The notes: a model not told the origin generated them from the letters alone. A DNA stretch of 64,000 nucleotides from Flavobacterium cutihirudinis (GCF_003385895.1 NZ_QRDQ01000010.1:372001-436000), one strand, 5' to 3'. Positions 32,947-42,646 are shown, counted from the stretch's first letter. A program made the numbers and translations.

Positions 32947-33780
32947 ATGAAAAAAATATTATTCCCAACAGATTTTTCCGAAGCTGCAACGAATGCATTT
33001 GTGCATGCTTTAGAATTTGCTAAAATTGTCAAAGCCGAATTAATTTTGCTTCATACATTTGAGATTCCGGTTTACGACAGCCAGTTTTTTCCTGAGAATT
33101 ATGCGTCGATTTACAGTTCTATCGAGCTTGCTAAGTTTGAGATGTTCAAAGATGAAATTCCGAAACTTCGTGCAATTGCTTCCGAAAGGAAATTGGATGA
33201 TATCGTAATTAAACACCGTTTAATGGATGGTGATTTAATTTACAATTTAAAAAATGCAGTAGAAGAGGATCAGGTCGATTTTGTTATTATGGGTACGACG
33301 GGTGCTTCTGACTGGACAAAATTCTTTACAGGATCGAATACAAATTCAGTTATTTCTGAAGTTAAAGTTCCTGTTTTATGTGTTCCTGTCGATGCTAAGT
33401 ATAAGAAAGTCAAAACGATTGGTTTTACAACACGCTATAGAGAAAAAGATAAAGAAGTGCTTCGCCGAATTTTAAAAATTGCTAAAAAGACTGAAGCGAA
33501 AGTAAAAAGCTTATATGTGAAAACTTCAAATTCTGATGTTTCTGATGCTGTTATTAAAGAATGGGAAACAGAATTTGCTAATGAAAATGTGGATTTTCTG
33601 ATTTTGCCAAGTGATGAAGTGAAAGAAACAATTCTAGACTTTATACTTTATAAAGATATTGATATTCTAACAACAATAACACACAAAAGATCCTTCTTTG
33701 AATCTATTTTTGATTCGAGTTTTAGTAAAAAAATTACCAAAGAGGTTTCTGTGCCTGTTTTAGTAATGCATGAAAACTAA
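32947..33780 (+). CDS. Universal stress protein (tandem UspA)
   Basis: 277 residues with two UspA-type domains. The first (about 1-145) opens KKILFPTDFSEAATNAF and carries the ATP-binding pattern MGTTGASDWTKFFTGSNTN. The second (about 150-277) is more divergent and lacks a clear nucleotide loop, as is common in tandem Usps. Cytoplasmic stress or energy-limitation protein. A -7-like TAAATTTG at 32910-32917 lies 30 bp upstream, and a small dyad CCTGATAATTGTCAGG lies at 32873-32888. Confidence 0.92.
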   Translation: MKKILFPTDFSEAATNAFVHALEFAKIVKAELILLHTFEIPVYDSQFFPENYASIYSSIELAKFEMFKDEIPKLRAIASERKLDDIVIKHRLMDGDLIYNLKNAVEEDQVDFVIMGTTGASDWTKFFTGSNTNSVISEVKVPVLCVPVDAKYKKVKTIGFTTRYREKDKEVLRRILKIAKKTEAKVKSLYVKTSNSDVSDAVIKEWETEFANENVDFLILPSDEVKETILDFILYKDIDILTTITHKRSFFESIFDSSFSKKITKEVSVPVLVMHEN

Positions 33781-33845
33781 ATTAAGTTTTTTAATACTGA
33801 ATTTGTGTTTCAAGACTTATATTTGTAGTTCATCAAATTAATAAA

Positions 33846-35618
33846 ATGGAAATTTATATAAGTAAGGTTGCACATTATTCAGATGTTTTCAATAAAATCA
33901 GCAAAAGATATAATAGTATAAGTATTCTAAGGTTACTGAGTGTGTTTTTTTGTTTGGCTATGCTGTTTTACTACATCAAAACCTCTGAAACACTTTTTAT
34001 TGCTTTAGCTTTTCTATCTTTTGCTGGTTTTTTATTTTTGATGAGAATCCATTCCCGATTGTCTTTCAAAAGAGATTTAACAAAAGCAATACTAAAAATC
34101 AACCAAAATGAAATTTCTTTCCTAAAAAAAGAAAAACTTCCTTTCGAAAATGGTATTGAGTTCAACGATTTTCATCATCCTTATGCTTATGATCTTGATA
34201 TTTTTGGAGAACATTCTTTATTTCAAAATCTGAATAGAACGGAGACTTTTATTGGAAAGAAAACCTTAGCAACAAAATTACTAGGAATAGTTTCAAATGA
34301 AGAAATCCTTGCTAATCAGAAAGCAATTCATGAATTGGCGAAAAAAATTGATTGGCGTCAGGATTTTCAATCGCTTGCCGCCATTAGCAACGACTCAAAA
34401 GCTTCTTATGATGCATTAATGTATTGGAATTCATTTAAAAATAATACTTTACCTAAAGTATTGGTTTTATTGTCGTTTGCTTTTCCAGTATTATTTTTTG
34501 GCTTTTTAGCAGCTTATATTTTTACTTCAAAAACGATTATACTGTCATATGTGACTTATGTTTTTATTGGTAATTTAATGATTTTAGGAAGTGCAACTAA
34601 GCGAATTAAGTCTGAAATTGCCCAGGCAGATTATATTGATAAAATCATTAAGCAATACAGTCTTTTGGTAGAGAAGATTGAAACTGAAAAATTTGAGTCA
34701 GAAAAATTAATCAGCTTGCAACATCAATTAAAGTTTAAGAATGCGGATGCCAGTGCGCATTTAAAGCAATTATCAGAGTTGTTTTCAAGAATGGATACCA
34801 TTAGTAATTTTGTTACCGCACTTGTATTCAACGGAACTTTTTTATTTAATCTTCATGTTTTAAAAGCGCTTTTGAAATGGAAAGAAAATTATGCCGAAGA
34901 ACTTGAAAAATGGATTAAGATTATTGGAGAGTTTGAAGCCTTAAATAGTCTGGCTAATATATCATTTAATAATCCTGATTTTGTTTTTCCTCAAATTAAT
35001 TCTGAGCATAAAATTGACTTTAAAGATTTAAGTCATCCGTTGTTGAATGCAAACGGTAGAGTAGGGAATGATGTCGATTTTTCTCCGCAATCTTTTATTA
35101 TTTTAACGGGTTCCAATATGTCTGGAAAAAGTACTTTTTTAAGAAGTTTAGGTGTCAATATGGTATTAGGTGGAATGGGCTCAGTTGTTTGTGCTTCAAA
35201 AGCTAATATTCATCCACTTCCAGTATTGGTTTCAATGCGATTGTCTGATTCTTTAGCGGACAGCGAATCTTACTTTTTTGCCGAAATCAAACGTTTAAAA
35301 CAAATTATGGATGCATTAGAAGAAAGCTCGGCATTTGTTTTATTGGATGAAATTTTAAGAGGAACCAATTCAGATGATAAACGAAACGGAACTATTGAAG
35401 TCGTAAAAAAGGTTATTGCCAAAAGGGCTATCGGAGCAATTGCAACGCATGATATTGAAGTCTGTCTGACAACAAATGAATTTCCTGAAATATTGACGAA
35501 TCAATGTTTTGAAGTCGAAATTAAGAACAACGAACTCCATTTTGATTATAAACTTAGAAGCGGAATTTGTAAAAATAAAAGTGCCACTTTCCTCATGCAG
35601 AAAATGGGAGTTATTTAA
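33846..35618 (+). CDS. Membrane-anchored MutS-family ATPase
   Basis: 590 residues. The C-terminal MutS ATPase is intact, with Walker A TGSNMSGKSTFLRSLG near residue 425, Walker B VLLDEILRGTNSDD near 500, and IATHDIEV. The N-terminal mismatch-recognition domain is absent. Instead there are hydrophobic segments at about 25-65 and 205-250, about four membrane helices in total, with a coiled-coil/lever region between them and the ATPase. So it is not classical MutS or MutS2. Such membrane MutS proteins recur in Bacteroidota with unknown roles. A TATATTTG -7 element is at 33818-33825. Confidence 0.88.
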   Translation: MEIYISKVAHYSDVFNKISKRYNSISILRLLSVFFCLAMLFYYIKTSETLFIALAFLSFAGFLFLMRIHSRLSFKRDLTKAILKINQNEISFLKKEKLPFENGIEFNDFHHPYAYDLDIFGEHSLFQNLNRTETFIGKKTLATKLLGIVSNEEILANQKAIHELAKKIDWRQDFQSLAAISNDSKASYDALMYWNSFKNNTLPKVLVLLSFAFPVLFFGFLAAYIFTSKTIILSYVTYVFIGNLMILGSATKRIKSEIAQADYIDKIIKQYSLLVEKIETEKFESEKLISLQHQLKFKNADASAHLKQLSELFSRMDTISNFVTALVFNGTFLFNLHVLKALLKWKENYAEELEKWIKIIGEFEALNSLANISFNNPDFVFPQINSEHKIDFKDLSHPLLNANGRVGNDVDFSPQSFIILTGSNMSGKSTFLRSLGVNMVLGGMGSVVCASKANIHPLPVLVSMRLSDSLADSESYFFAEIKRLKQIMDALEESSAFVLLDEILRGTNSDDKRNGTIEVVKKVIAKRAIGAIATHDIEVCLTTNEFPEILTNQCFEVEIKNNELHFDYKLRSGICKNKSATFLMQKMGVI

Positions 35619-35622
35619 AAAC

Positions 35623-35659
35623 AAAAAAGCCAGAAGAAATTAATTCCTCCGGCTTTTTT
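35623..35659. terminator. Bidirectional intrinsic terminator
   Basis: AAAAAAGCC and GGCTTTTTT flank an interrupted stem that gains G-U pairs on the minus strand. It lies between convergent genes, the MutS-like ATPase and the amidohydrolase. Confidence 0.82.
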
Positions 35660-35661
35660 AG

Positions 35662-37002
35662 TTAAACAATATTCCCGTTATGTATAAGCATTTTTACCGG
35701 TGACATTCTGGAAACGGCTTCTGCAGAGCAGCTGGCTTTTAAGAAAACCAAATCGGCTTTATCTCCAGTTTTCGGCCATTGCTGAACCCCTTTATCATCC
35801 AACGGAATTGGTCCTGCTGTTGCTAGTTTTAACATTCTTGACAATCCAAATTCTGTTGCTTGTCCGTATAATTGTGCAGCAAGATTTGCTTTTTGCAAAA
35901 CACTTCCTGTTCCAAACGTATTCCAGTGATCAACAATGCTGTCGTTTCCTGTCATTACATTTACGCCGTATTTCATTAAAGTTGGAATCGGCATGATTAA
36001 ACCTCCAAATGGAACCGTAGAAACAATTCCAACTTGAGCAGCGCTTAGTTTCTCAGCCATTTCCTGCTCTTTGTTTTTTTCTAATTTGGCAAGAGCAAAA
36101 CAATGACTTAAAAACGTTTTTCCTTTTAAACTTGGGTTTTCGTTGACTTTGGCAATTAGATATTCGATCGTTTTTACTCCAGAATCTCCTGATTCATGCA
36201 AATGAATATCGATTCCTTTATTATTGTCTAATGCTAATTGTACCGTAAAATCTATCGTTTTTTCAATCGCTCCGTCAATGCTGAATGGATCAAGTCCGCC
36301 AATAAAATCAATATCCATTTTGGCTGCTTCTTTTAGATACGGAACCGAGTCGGTATAATAAACTCCATGTTGTGGAAATGCCACTAATTCAGCACCAAAA
36401 GTATTTTTTTTATTTTCTAAAGCTTTTTGAAGATTCTTTAATGACTGCAGTTTTGAAGTTGGTTCAATGTTTACATGACTGCGTGCAAATGAAGTTCCAT
36501 GAGATTGTAATAATTCGATTAATTTTTCGGCCTTTTGCGTAGAGTTTTTGAGCATGTCCGGTAATATTTGCTGCTCAAGTGCAATCATTCCTTTAACGCC
36601 TCCGTTTCTTCTTTTTATAGCCTGCCAGTCGTCGTAAAAAGTTTTATCCAAATGAATGTGCATATCTCTAAATGCCGGAAGCATCAACAAACCTTTTGCA
36701 TCAATGGCTTGAGCGTTTGGTTTGTTTGCTGAAACCGATTTTATTTTTCCGTCACTTATTTCGATGCAGAATAGTTCTGTTTTAGTATGAATAACTTCGT
36801 CTCCTTCATAATCAAAACCAGTTTCCAGTCTAACATTTTTTATGGTAAAAGTTTTACTAGTTGCTATTTCGGTATTTATTTCTGTTTCAATAATTGGTGA
36901 AGCGGCTGCGCTATTAATAAAGCTAGAACCTACAGCAAGTCCGGCAACTCCAAAAACCGAATTCCTTAAAAAATCTTTACGACTGATATTTGAATTTTTC
37001 AT
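35662..37002 (-). CDS. Exported amidohydrolase, cytosine-deaminase-like
   Basis: 446 residues with a Tat-like leader (SRKDFLRNS plus a hydrophobic stretch to about residue 33). The amidohydrolase barrel has metal ligands in FRDMHIHLDKTF (HxH), DIHLHESGDSG, FLSHCFAL and MTGNDSIVDHWNTFG, the pattern of the cytosine deaminase/atrazine chlorohydrolase subgroup. It probably deaminates or hydrolyses a heterocyclic or amide substrate outside the cytoplasm. An AraC-type regulator on the same strand lies 78 bp upstream of it. Substrate unknown. Confidence 0.87.
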   Translation of the reverse strand: MKNSNISRKDFLRNSVFGVAGLAVGSSFINSAAASPIIETEINTEIATSKTFTIKNVRLETGFDYEGDEVIHTKTELFCIEISDGKIKSVSANKPNAQAIDAKGLLMLPAFRDMHIHLDKTFYDDWQAIKRRNGGVKGMIALEQQILPDMLKNSTQKAEKLIELLQSHGTSFARSHVNIEPTSKLQSLKNLQKALENKKNTFGAELVAFPQHGVYYTDSVPYLKEAAKMDIDFIGGLDPFSIDGAIEKTIDFTVQLALDNNKGIDIHLHESGDSGVKTIEYLIAKVNENPSLKGKTFLSHCFALAKLEKNKEQEMAEKLSAAQVGIVSTVPFGGLIMPIPTLMKYGVNVMTGNDSIVDHWNTFGTGSVLQKANLAAQLYGQATEFGLSRMLKLATAGPIPLDDKGVQQWPKTGDKADLVFLKASCSAEAVSRMSPVKMLIHNGNIV

Positions 37003-37080
37003 ACAAAGTAATTTTGATTTACAAAAATATGCTTCGCAACAATATTAACCGTGAATAATTTATCTCAAGTCTTGAAGAAT

Positions 37081-37938
37081 TTATAACTGATCGCGAAAAT
37101 TTGTGGGAGTAATTCCGGTTTGAGTTTTGAAGAAATTCGAAAAATAGGCATGATCAATAAAGCCTAACTCAAAAGCAATTTCTTTAATAGAAAGGTTTGT
37201 GGCTTTTAGATAACGCTTAGATTCCAGAATAATTCGTTGCTGGATTAATTGTGTGGCAGAAATTTTCAAATGTTTTTTACAGAGGATATTCAGATAATTG
37301 GCTGAAACATGAAGCTTTGAAGCATAAAAAGAAACTAGTTTTTGCTCTTTCGAAAAAACATCAATAAGTTCCTGAAATTTTGCAATACGAGGTTCTGATT
37401 GATAAATATCCCGATCTGTAAAGATTTTGGCAGCTTCTTTACTTATGATTGTAGCAATAACAGAAGTGCGTGAATATATGAGTTCCTGAAGACTGTTTTC
37501 GCTTTGCAATTCATTTTTGATTGCATCAAATTCATAATGCAAAAGCTTATAAGATTCATGACTGAGATCTATAACGGGATGATTGTGGTATTGAACAAAT
37601 GAAAATCGGAAACTGGAAGAAAAACTTTCGAAAAAATCCCTTCCTATCATTAATTGATAACCTGTGGTTTCTGGTTCAATTTTCCATTTGTGTACTTGCC
37701 CTGGAAAAAGCAAATGAATTTGATGATTGCTGATTGGATAATCTACAAAATCGATATTATGAACTCCTTTTGCATGCTCGAAAAGCACGATAATAAAAAA
37801 ATCGTGCTGATGCGGTTTGTCAATGTGACGTTCTCCGTGCAGCTCATTAAATATGAGCTGATCGTTTTGTCTGTTTTGATCGTTCTGAAATTCCTGAAGT
37901 CCAAGAAGCGGAATGTTTTGTTCTTTTTTTGCTGGCAT
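37081..37938 (-). CDS. AraC family transcriptional regulator
   Basis: 285 residues. The N-terminal cupin-like sensing domain (about 30-150) carries the GERHIDKPHQHDFF histidine cluster. The C-terminal double helix-turn-helix (about 185-285) has VSANYLNILCKKHLKISATQ and IKEIAFELGFIDHAYFSNFF, ending in TPTNFRDQL. It probably controls the adjacent amidohydrolase gene downstream, the DsbA-family gene upstream, or both. Confidence 0.93.
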   Translation of the reverse strand: MPAKKEQNIPLLGLQEFQNDQNRQNDQLIFNELHGERHIDKPHQHDFFIIVLFEHAKGVHNIDFVDYPISNHQIHLLFPGQVHKWKIEPETTGYQLMIGRDFFESFSSSFRFSFVQYHNHPVIDLSHESYKLLHYEFDAIKNELQSENSLQELIYSRTSVIATIISKEAAKIFTDRDIYQSEPRIAKFQELIDVFSKEQKLVSFYASKLHVSANYLNILCKKHLKISATQLIQQRIILESKRYLKATNLSIKEIAFELGFIDHAYFSNFFKTQTGITPTNFRDQL

Positions 37939-37976
37939 TGGACTTGTTTGGTTTCTTTTTAAAGTAAGAACAGGAA

Positions 37977-38606
37977 TTATTTCAATACTTCATTAATAGT
38001 GTTTACAAAAGCTTCTACAGGCTGAGCTCCTGATACGGCATATTTTCTGTCAAAAACAAAAAAGGGAACGCCTTGAACGCCAATTTGCTGTGCTTCAGAA
38101 ATATCGTGTTCAACTTCTTTTAAATATAAGTTCTCGCTTTCTAAAACTTCCAAAACGTTGTCTCTTGATAATCCGGCTTTTTCTGCCAGTTCAATTAAAG
38201 TTGGACCATCATTTAAATCACGGCCTTCTGTAAAATACGCTTTAAAAAAGATTTCTTCCATTGCATCGCCTAAGTTTTGGCTTTTTGCAAGTTGAATGAT
38301 TCTGTGCGCAGTTAAAGAATTTGAAATAACAGCTTTGTCAAAATTATAATCTAAACCAACACTTTTGGCGCGTTCTGTTACGTCTTTGTGCATTTCTTTA
38401 GATTGTTCAACAGACATGCCTTTTCGTTCCGCTAAATACGTATAAACGTCTTTTTCTGGTTGTGGGGTAATTGTTGGATCAAGTTGAAAACTTTTCCATT
38501 CTATTTCAAACTGATCATTTGGAAATTTAGCTAAAGCCGATTCCAATTGTCTTTTTCCGATATAACAAAACGGACACATGATGTCCGACCAAATTTCTAT
38601 TTTCAT
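37977..38606 (-). CDS. DsbA family oxidoreductase, FrnE-like
   Basis: 209 residues, thioredoxin-like fold with a helical insertion. The active-site pair is Cys11/Cys14 (DIMCPFCYIG), and the cis-Pro loop is GVQGVPFFVFD near residue 175. There is no signal peptide, so it is cytoplasmic, as in the FrnE/2-hydroxychromene-2-carboxylate-isomerase-like branch. It probably acts in thiol redox handling or stress resistance. A 156-bp palindrome lies 42 bp upstream of its start. Confidence 0.93.
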   Translation of the reverse strand: MKIEIWSDIMCPFCYIGKRQLESALAKFPNDQFEIEWKSFQLDPTITPQPEKDVYTYLAERKGMSVEQSKEMHKDVTERAKSVGLDYNFDKAVISNSLTAHRIIQLAKSQNLGDAMEEIFFKAYFTEGRDLNDGPTLIELAEKAGLSRDNVLEVLESENLYLKEVEHDISEAQQIGVQGVPFFVFDRKYAVSGAQPVEAFVNTINEVLK

Positions 38607-38647
38607 ATTACAAAGTTAAAGAAAAATTTAGGTTTGTATTTGGGCGC

Positions 38648-38803
38648 GTAATTTTTAACACAGAGTACGCTAAGATTTTTTATATAATGTAGTTCTAAAT
38701 CACAAAGTTCACAAAGTTTTGTGTAGACATAGCTTTGTGAACTTTGTGTATTGTAAATGCAATCTACATATAAAATCTTAGCGTACTCTGTGTTAAAAAT
38801 TAC
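38648..38803. repeat. 156-bp nested intergenic palindrome
   Basis: The outer arms, 38648-38679 and 38772-38803, are perfect 32-bp complements and include ACACAGAGTACGCTAAGA. The inner arms, 38701-38716 and 38733-38748, are perfect 16-bp complements (CACAAAGTTCACAAAG). The whole would fold into one long hairpin. I see no coding or transposase content. It resembles the nonautonomous palindromic repeats scattered in flavobacterial genomes. It lies between the FrnE-like gene and dnaN. Confidence 0.85.
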
Positions 38804-38824
38804 ACACATAGTTTCCCAAATAAA

Positions 38825-38857
38825 AAACCGCAAATCTTAAAAAAAGAATTGCGGTTT
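38825..38857 (-). terminator. Intrinsic terminator downstream of dnaN
   Basis: AAACCGCAA and TTGCGGTTT form a 9-bp stem, followed on the minus strand by a T6 tract, about 105 bp after the dnaN stop. Confidence 0.8.
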
Positions 38858-38962
38858 CTAGGTATAAAAAATGGTTGGTTAATAGCGATATTTTTTTTTT
38901 ACAATGATATGTCTTTAATTCGAAACTAAAAAAAATCCCTGTAACAAAAAGAAGTTTTGATG

Positions 38963-40081
38963 TTAACTATTTAACATAACAGGCATTACTAACATTGTAA
39001 CGGTTTCTCCTTCTTCAAGACCATCAACCGGAGTCAAAATTCCGGCTCTGTTAGGTAATGACATTTCCAACATAATCATGTCAGATTGCAAATTAGTAAG
39101 CATTTCAGTTAAAAAACGTGAATTAAAACCAATTTGTAGATCATCTCCTTGATAATCGCAAGTTAGTCTTTCTTCGGCTTTATTGGAGTAATCGATATCT
39201 TCGGCAGAAACATTTAATTCAGCTCCAGCAATTTTTAAACGAATTTGGTGTGTGGTTTTGTTTGAGAAAATCGCAACACGTTTAACTGAACTTAAAAATA
39301 AAGAACGGTCAATCATTAATTTGTTTGGATTTTCTTTTGGAATTACCGCTTCGTAATTTGGGTATTTTCCATCAATTAAACGACACATTAAAATATAATT
39401 GTCAAATGAGAACGTTGCATTTGAATCATTGTATTCGATTTTTACTTCAGCATCAGAACTTCCTAAAATACTTTTTAAGATATTTAAAGGTTTCTTTGGC
39501 ATAATAAAGTCAGCAACCTGAGATGCTTTTACATCTGTACGTGCATATTTAACTAATTTGTGAGCATCTGTAGCAACAAAAGTTAAACCTTCTGGTGAAA
39601 ATTGGAAGAAAACTCCCGACATTACCGGACGTAAATCATCGTTTCCGGCAGCGAAAATAGTTTTGCTCACAGCAGTTGCTAAAACATCAGCAGGAACAAG
39701 AGTTACAGACGGATCCTCAAGATTTACAGATTTCGGAAATTCTTCACCTGCAGCATATGCTAAAGCATATTTTCCTGAGTTAGAACTAATCTCAACCGTA
39801 TTATTGTCTTCAACTGTAAAAGTTAAAGGTTGTTCCGGAAACGTTTTTAAAATTTCAAGCAAAAGTTTTGCAGGTACAGCAACACTTCCTTTACTTGTAG
39901 AATCGATTGATAATGTAGCCGACATAGTGGTTTCAAGATCTGAAGCCGAAACAGTCAACTCATTATTATCTAGTTCAAATAAAAAGTTATCTAAAATAGG
40001 TAGCGTATTGTTGCTGTTAATGACACTGCCTAAAACTTGTAATTGTTTTAATAAGTACGAACTCGATACTATAAATTTCAT
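38963..40081 (-). CDS. dnaN: DNA polymerase III beta sliding clamp
   Basis: 372 residues, the usual beta-clamp length, with three repeated domains. Conserved features include KFIVSSSYLLKQLQVLGSVI at the start, NNTLPILDNFLFEL, DLRPVMSGVFFQF, TDAHKLVKY and LTPVDGLEEGETVTMLVMPV-type C-terminal strands. It forms the dimeric ring that tethers the replicative polymerase. It is not next to dnaA or gyrB here, which is common in Bacteroidota. A minus-strand TATATTTG -7 element lies at 40141-40148. Confidence 0.97.
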   Translation of the reverse strand: MKFIVSSSYLLKQLQVLGSVINSNNTLPILDNFLFELDNNELTVSASDLETTMSATLSIDSTSKGSVAVPAKLLLEILKTFPEQPLTFTVEDNNTVEISSNSGKYALAYAAGEEFPKSVNLEDPSVTLVPADVLATAVSKTIFAAGNDDLRPVMSGVFFQFSPEGLTFVATDAHKLVKYARTDVKASQVADFIMPKKPLNILKSILGSSDAEVKIEYNDSNATFSFDNYILMCRLIDGKYPNYEAVIPKENPNKLMIDRSLFLSSVKRVAIFSNKTTHQIRLKIAGAELNVSAEDIDYSNKAEERLTCDYQGDDLQIGFNSRFLTEMLTNLQSDMIMLEMSLPNRAGILTPVDGLEEGETVTMLVMPVMLNS

Positions 40082-40140
40082 CTCTTTTGTTTTATTTTTT
40101 TGGTGTATTCCTTAACAATTCCCGCTAAAGATACGGATTA

Positions 40141-40148
40141 CAAATATA
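40141..40148 (-). promoter_or_regulatory. Putative -7 promoter element of dnaN
   Basis: TATATTTG on the minus strand, 60 bp before the dnaN start, matches TAnnTTTG. No TTTG is found at the expected -33 distance. Confidence 0.45.
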
Positions 40149-40187
40149 TCGTAAACTATCTTAGTTTTGCAATTTTTTTATTAACAT

Positions 40188-41873
40188 CTATTTGCTGTAT
40201 TTTCTTTTTCTGATGAAGGTAAAAGCCAGTCCAAAAAGTGCTAAAATTAGAATTGGAAGTCCGATAGTTATGAATTGTACTGTTGTATAATTTTCATAAA
40301 CCTTTTCTTTGTCCAATAATGGCAATTCGACATCTTTACTTCTAATGTTAATAAGTCCGGTATCATCTAAAAGATAATTGACGCAATTCATCATAAAATC
40401 TTTGTTGTCATAAAGGTTTCCTGTTCTTTGATCGTATCCCAATTCAACCGGCATCATGTTTTTGTCCAATTGATTTCTGGCGATATCGCCATCAGAAATA
40501 ACAATCATTTTTGCAGGCTTTCCTTTTGTGCTAAACGAATTGTCTTTAAAAGGTAAAACTCGATTTTCGAAAACCGAATGGAAGTTTCCTTCTAATAAAA
40601 CAGCTAGTGGCAAATTGCCTTTGTTTGCATATTCTTCTGGAGAAGTCTTTTCGGTTACTATATTCAGATTTATTTCGGTAGGCGTGCCAATTTGTTTTGA
40701 ATATTGAGAAGATTGTAATAAAACTGTTTTTTTGATTCCGTTTTTTAAAGTATCAATCGGGCTGGCGAAATCAAATTTAATTCCCCCCAGATTTTTTACT
40801 ATTGGATGTTGATTTGAAGGAATAACAATAGGAGCAAATTTCCAGATAAAATCCTGATATTGCGTGGCACTTCCTTGTTCTCCGGTTGCCAGTTTTATTG
40901 GAGCACCTTGTTCGTCTTTTATAAGATCAGGATTAATTCTGAAACCGTATTTGAAAAACATATCATTCAGGTTCAAATCTCTTGGATAAGCCAAAGTTGC
41001 GCCCGCCTGATTGTACAAACTATCCATATCAGAAGCAACCTGATCCACCATCCAGATTGTTTTTCCGCCATTTATAATAAACTGATCGAGAACTTGTTTT
41101 TCTTCATCAGAAAATTTCTCTGTTGGTTTTGATATAATAGCTAAATCGTATTTTTTTAAAGCATTCAAAGTTCCGTTTGGATCTTTGGTTACAGAGTCTA
41201 AAGTAAAAGGCCCGATGTAATAACTTTCTTTTATTTGACGCAATAATTTTCCGATATGTATTTCAGACAATTCGCCATTTCCTTTTATGATAGCGACTTT
41301 TTTCTGTCTTTCTTTGGTAATTTTATTTATCGCATCTGCAATCGAATATTCTAAATGCTGAATAGAACCGGTTACTTTTTTTGTAGTCGAAGCTCCCATT
41401 ATGTTTTTCAATAGAGGAATATTAACTTCTTTACTGTTATAAACTGCAACTGCCCAAGGAAAAACCATTGCCTGAGATTGTTTTCCTTTGTCATCAACAG
41501 TAATATTTACAGGCGTAAGACCTTTTTGATAAAGTGATTTTACAATTTCCATGCTTTCGTCCTCGTTCTCCATCGGATTTACGAATTCAAAAACAATATT
41601 GCTATTATAAGCCTGAAATTCTTCAAGTAATTGTTTGGTTTCCTGTTGTAAACGTCTAAAATCTGCAGGAAGTTCTCCTTGCATATAAATTTTAATCGAC
41701 AACGGATTTTTAACCTGTTTTACAATATTTAGTGAAGTTTGAGATAAAGTATAACGTTTGTCTTTCGTTAAATCAAAACGATGGAAAAATAGAGTTCCGA
41801 GTACATTTAAAACAATTAAAACAAAAATTGTAATGCCTAATGTTTTTAAATTTAATTTATTAGATACTTTCAT
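40188..41873 (-). CDS. gldG: Gliding-motility ABC transporter auxiliary protein GldG
   Basis: 561 residues. An N-terminal membrane helix (about 12-32) is followed by a large periplasmic GldG-type region (SLNIVKQVKNPLSIKIYMQG; VAIIKGNGELSEIHIGKLLR; IINGGKTIWMVDQ) and a C-terminal helix (about 535-555) with a basic tail. In Flavobacterium johnsoniae GldF and GldG with GldA form an ABC transporter linked to gliding. The start ATG overlaps the gldF stop (TAATG), indicating translational coupling. No gldA lies in this window. Confidence 0.95.
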   Translation of the reverse strand: MKVSNKLNLKTLGITIFVLIVLNVLGTLFFHRFDLTKDKRYTLSQTSLNIVKQVKNPLSIKIYMQGELPADFRRLQQETKQLLEEFQAYNSNIVFEFVNPMENEDESMEIVKSLYQKGLTPVNITVDDKGKQSQAMVFPWAVAVYNSKEVNIPLLKNIMGASTTKKVTGSIQHLEYSIADAINKITKERQKKVAIIKGNGELSEIHIGKLLRQIKESYYIGPFTLDSVTKDPNGTLNALKKYDLAIISKPTEKFSDEEKQVLDQFIINGGKTIWMVDQVASDMDSLYNQAGATLAYPRDLNLNDMFFKYGFRINPDLIKDEQGAPIKLATGEQGSATQYQDFIWKFAPIVIPSNQHPIVKNLGGIKFDFASPIDTLKNGIKKTVLLQSSQYSKQIGTPTEINLNIVTEKTSPEEYANKGNLPLAVLLEGNFHSVFENRVLPFKDNSFSTKGKPAKMIVISDGDIARNQLDKNMMPVELGYDQRTGNLYDNKDFMMNCVNYLLDDTGLINIRSKDVELPLLDKEKVYENYTTVQFITIGLPILILALFGLAFTFIRKRKYSK

Positions 41874-42598
41874 TACGCTTTAAAAGATTTTAATTGGTAA
41901 ACGGTAATTGACAGGAATAATATGGTAATGCTTAGGAAATAAATTATATCGCGAGTGTCAATGACGCCACGACTCATACTTTTAAAGTGATCCTGCATTC
42001 CAAAAGCCGAAATAATAGTAGACTGACCCGGAAGCAATGAAGCAATACCTTCAAAACCAAAATAAAATATAAAGCAAAGAAATACTGCAATTATAAAGGC
42101 AACGATTTGATTTTCTGATAAAGTAGAAGTGAAAACACCAATTGCAGAATAAGATGCAATCAAAAATAACAATCCAAAATAAGAACCAATCGTACTTCCC
42201 ATATCGATATTTCCTTCAGGTAAGCCTAAACTTGAAATCACTTTTACATAAATAAATGTTGGAATAATTGCCAAAATAATAAGCAAAAACGACCCGAAAA
42301 ATTTTCCGTTTACAATTTCCCAAGCTGACAATGGTTTAGTCAGTAGCAACTCAAGTGTTCCTTGTTTTCTCTCGTCAGAGAAACTTCTCATGGTAACGGC
42401 TGGGATTAAGAAAATTAAAATCCACGGTGCCAAAGTGAAAAACGGAGTCAAATCAGCATAACCTGTGTTTAGTATATTGTAATCTCCTTCAAATACCCAT
42501 AAAAATAGTCCGTTGCTGATTAAGAAAATCGCAATGACCAAATAGCCAATAGGAGAGCCAAAAAAGGATTTTATTTCTCTTAAAATGATTGATTTCAT
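41873..42598 (-). CDS. gldF: Gliding-motility ABC transporter permease GldF
   Basis: 241 residues with six predicted membrane helices, ABC-2 permease type. It opens with REIKSFFGSPIGYLVIAIFL and has the typical coupling loop MRSFSDERKQGTLELLLTKP near residue 70. It partners with GldG, encoded immediately downstream with an overlapping stop and start. The ATPase GldA must be encoded elsewhere if the transporter works. Confidence 0.95.
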   Translation of the reverse strand: MKSIILREIKSFFGSPIGYLVIAIFLISNGLFLWVFEGDYNILNTGYADLTPFFTLAPWILIFLIPAVTMRSFSDERKQGTLELLLTKPLSAWEIVNGKFFGSFLLIILAIIPTFIYVKVISSLGLPEGNIDMGSTIGSYFGLLFLIASYSAIGVFTSTLSENQIVAFIIAVFLCFIFYFGFEGIASLLPGQSTIISAFGMQDHFKSMSRGVIDTRDIIYFLSITILFLSITVYQLKSFKA

Positions 42599-42646
42599 GT
42601 ATAACGTTTATTCGTTTATTTGTTTAATGTGTAATTATTTTTTTTG

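Noticed and set aside
38603-38833. 76-codon minus-strand frame across the 38648 palindrome
   Set aside because: It lies inside the palindrome and has no family resemblance; the open frame is a by-product of the repeat.
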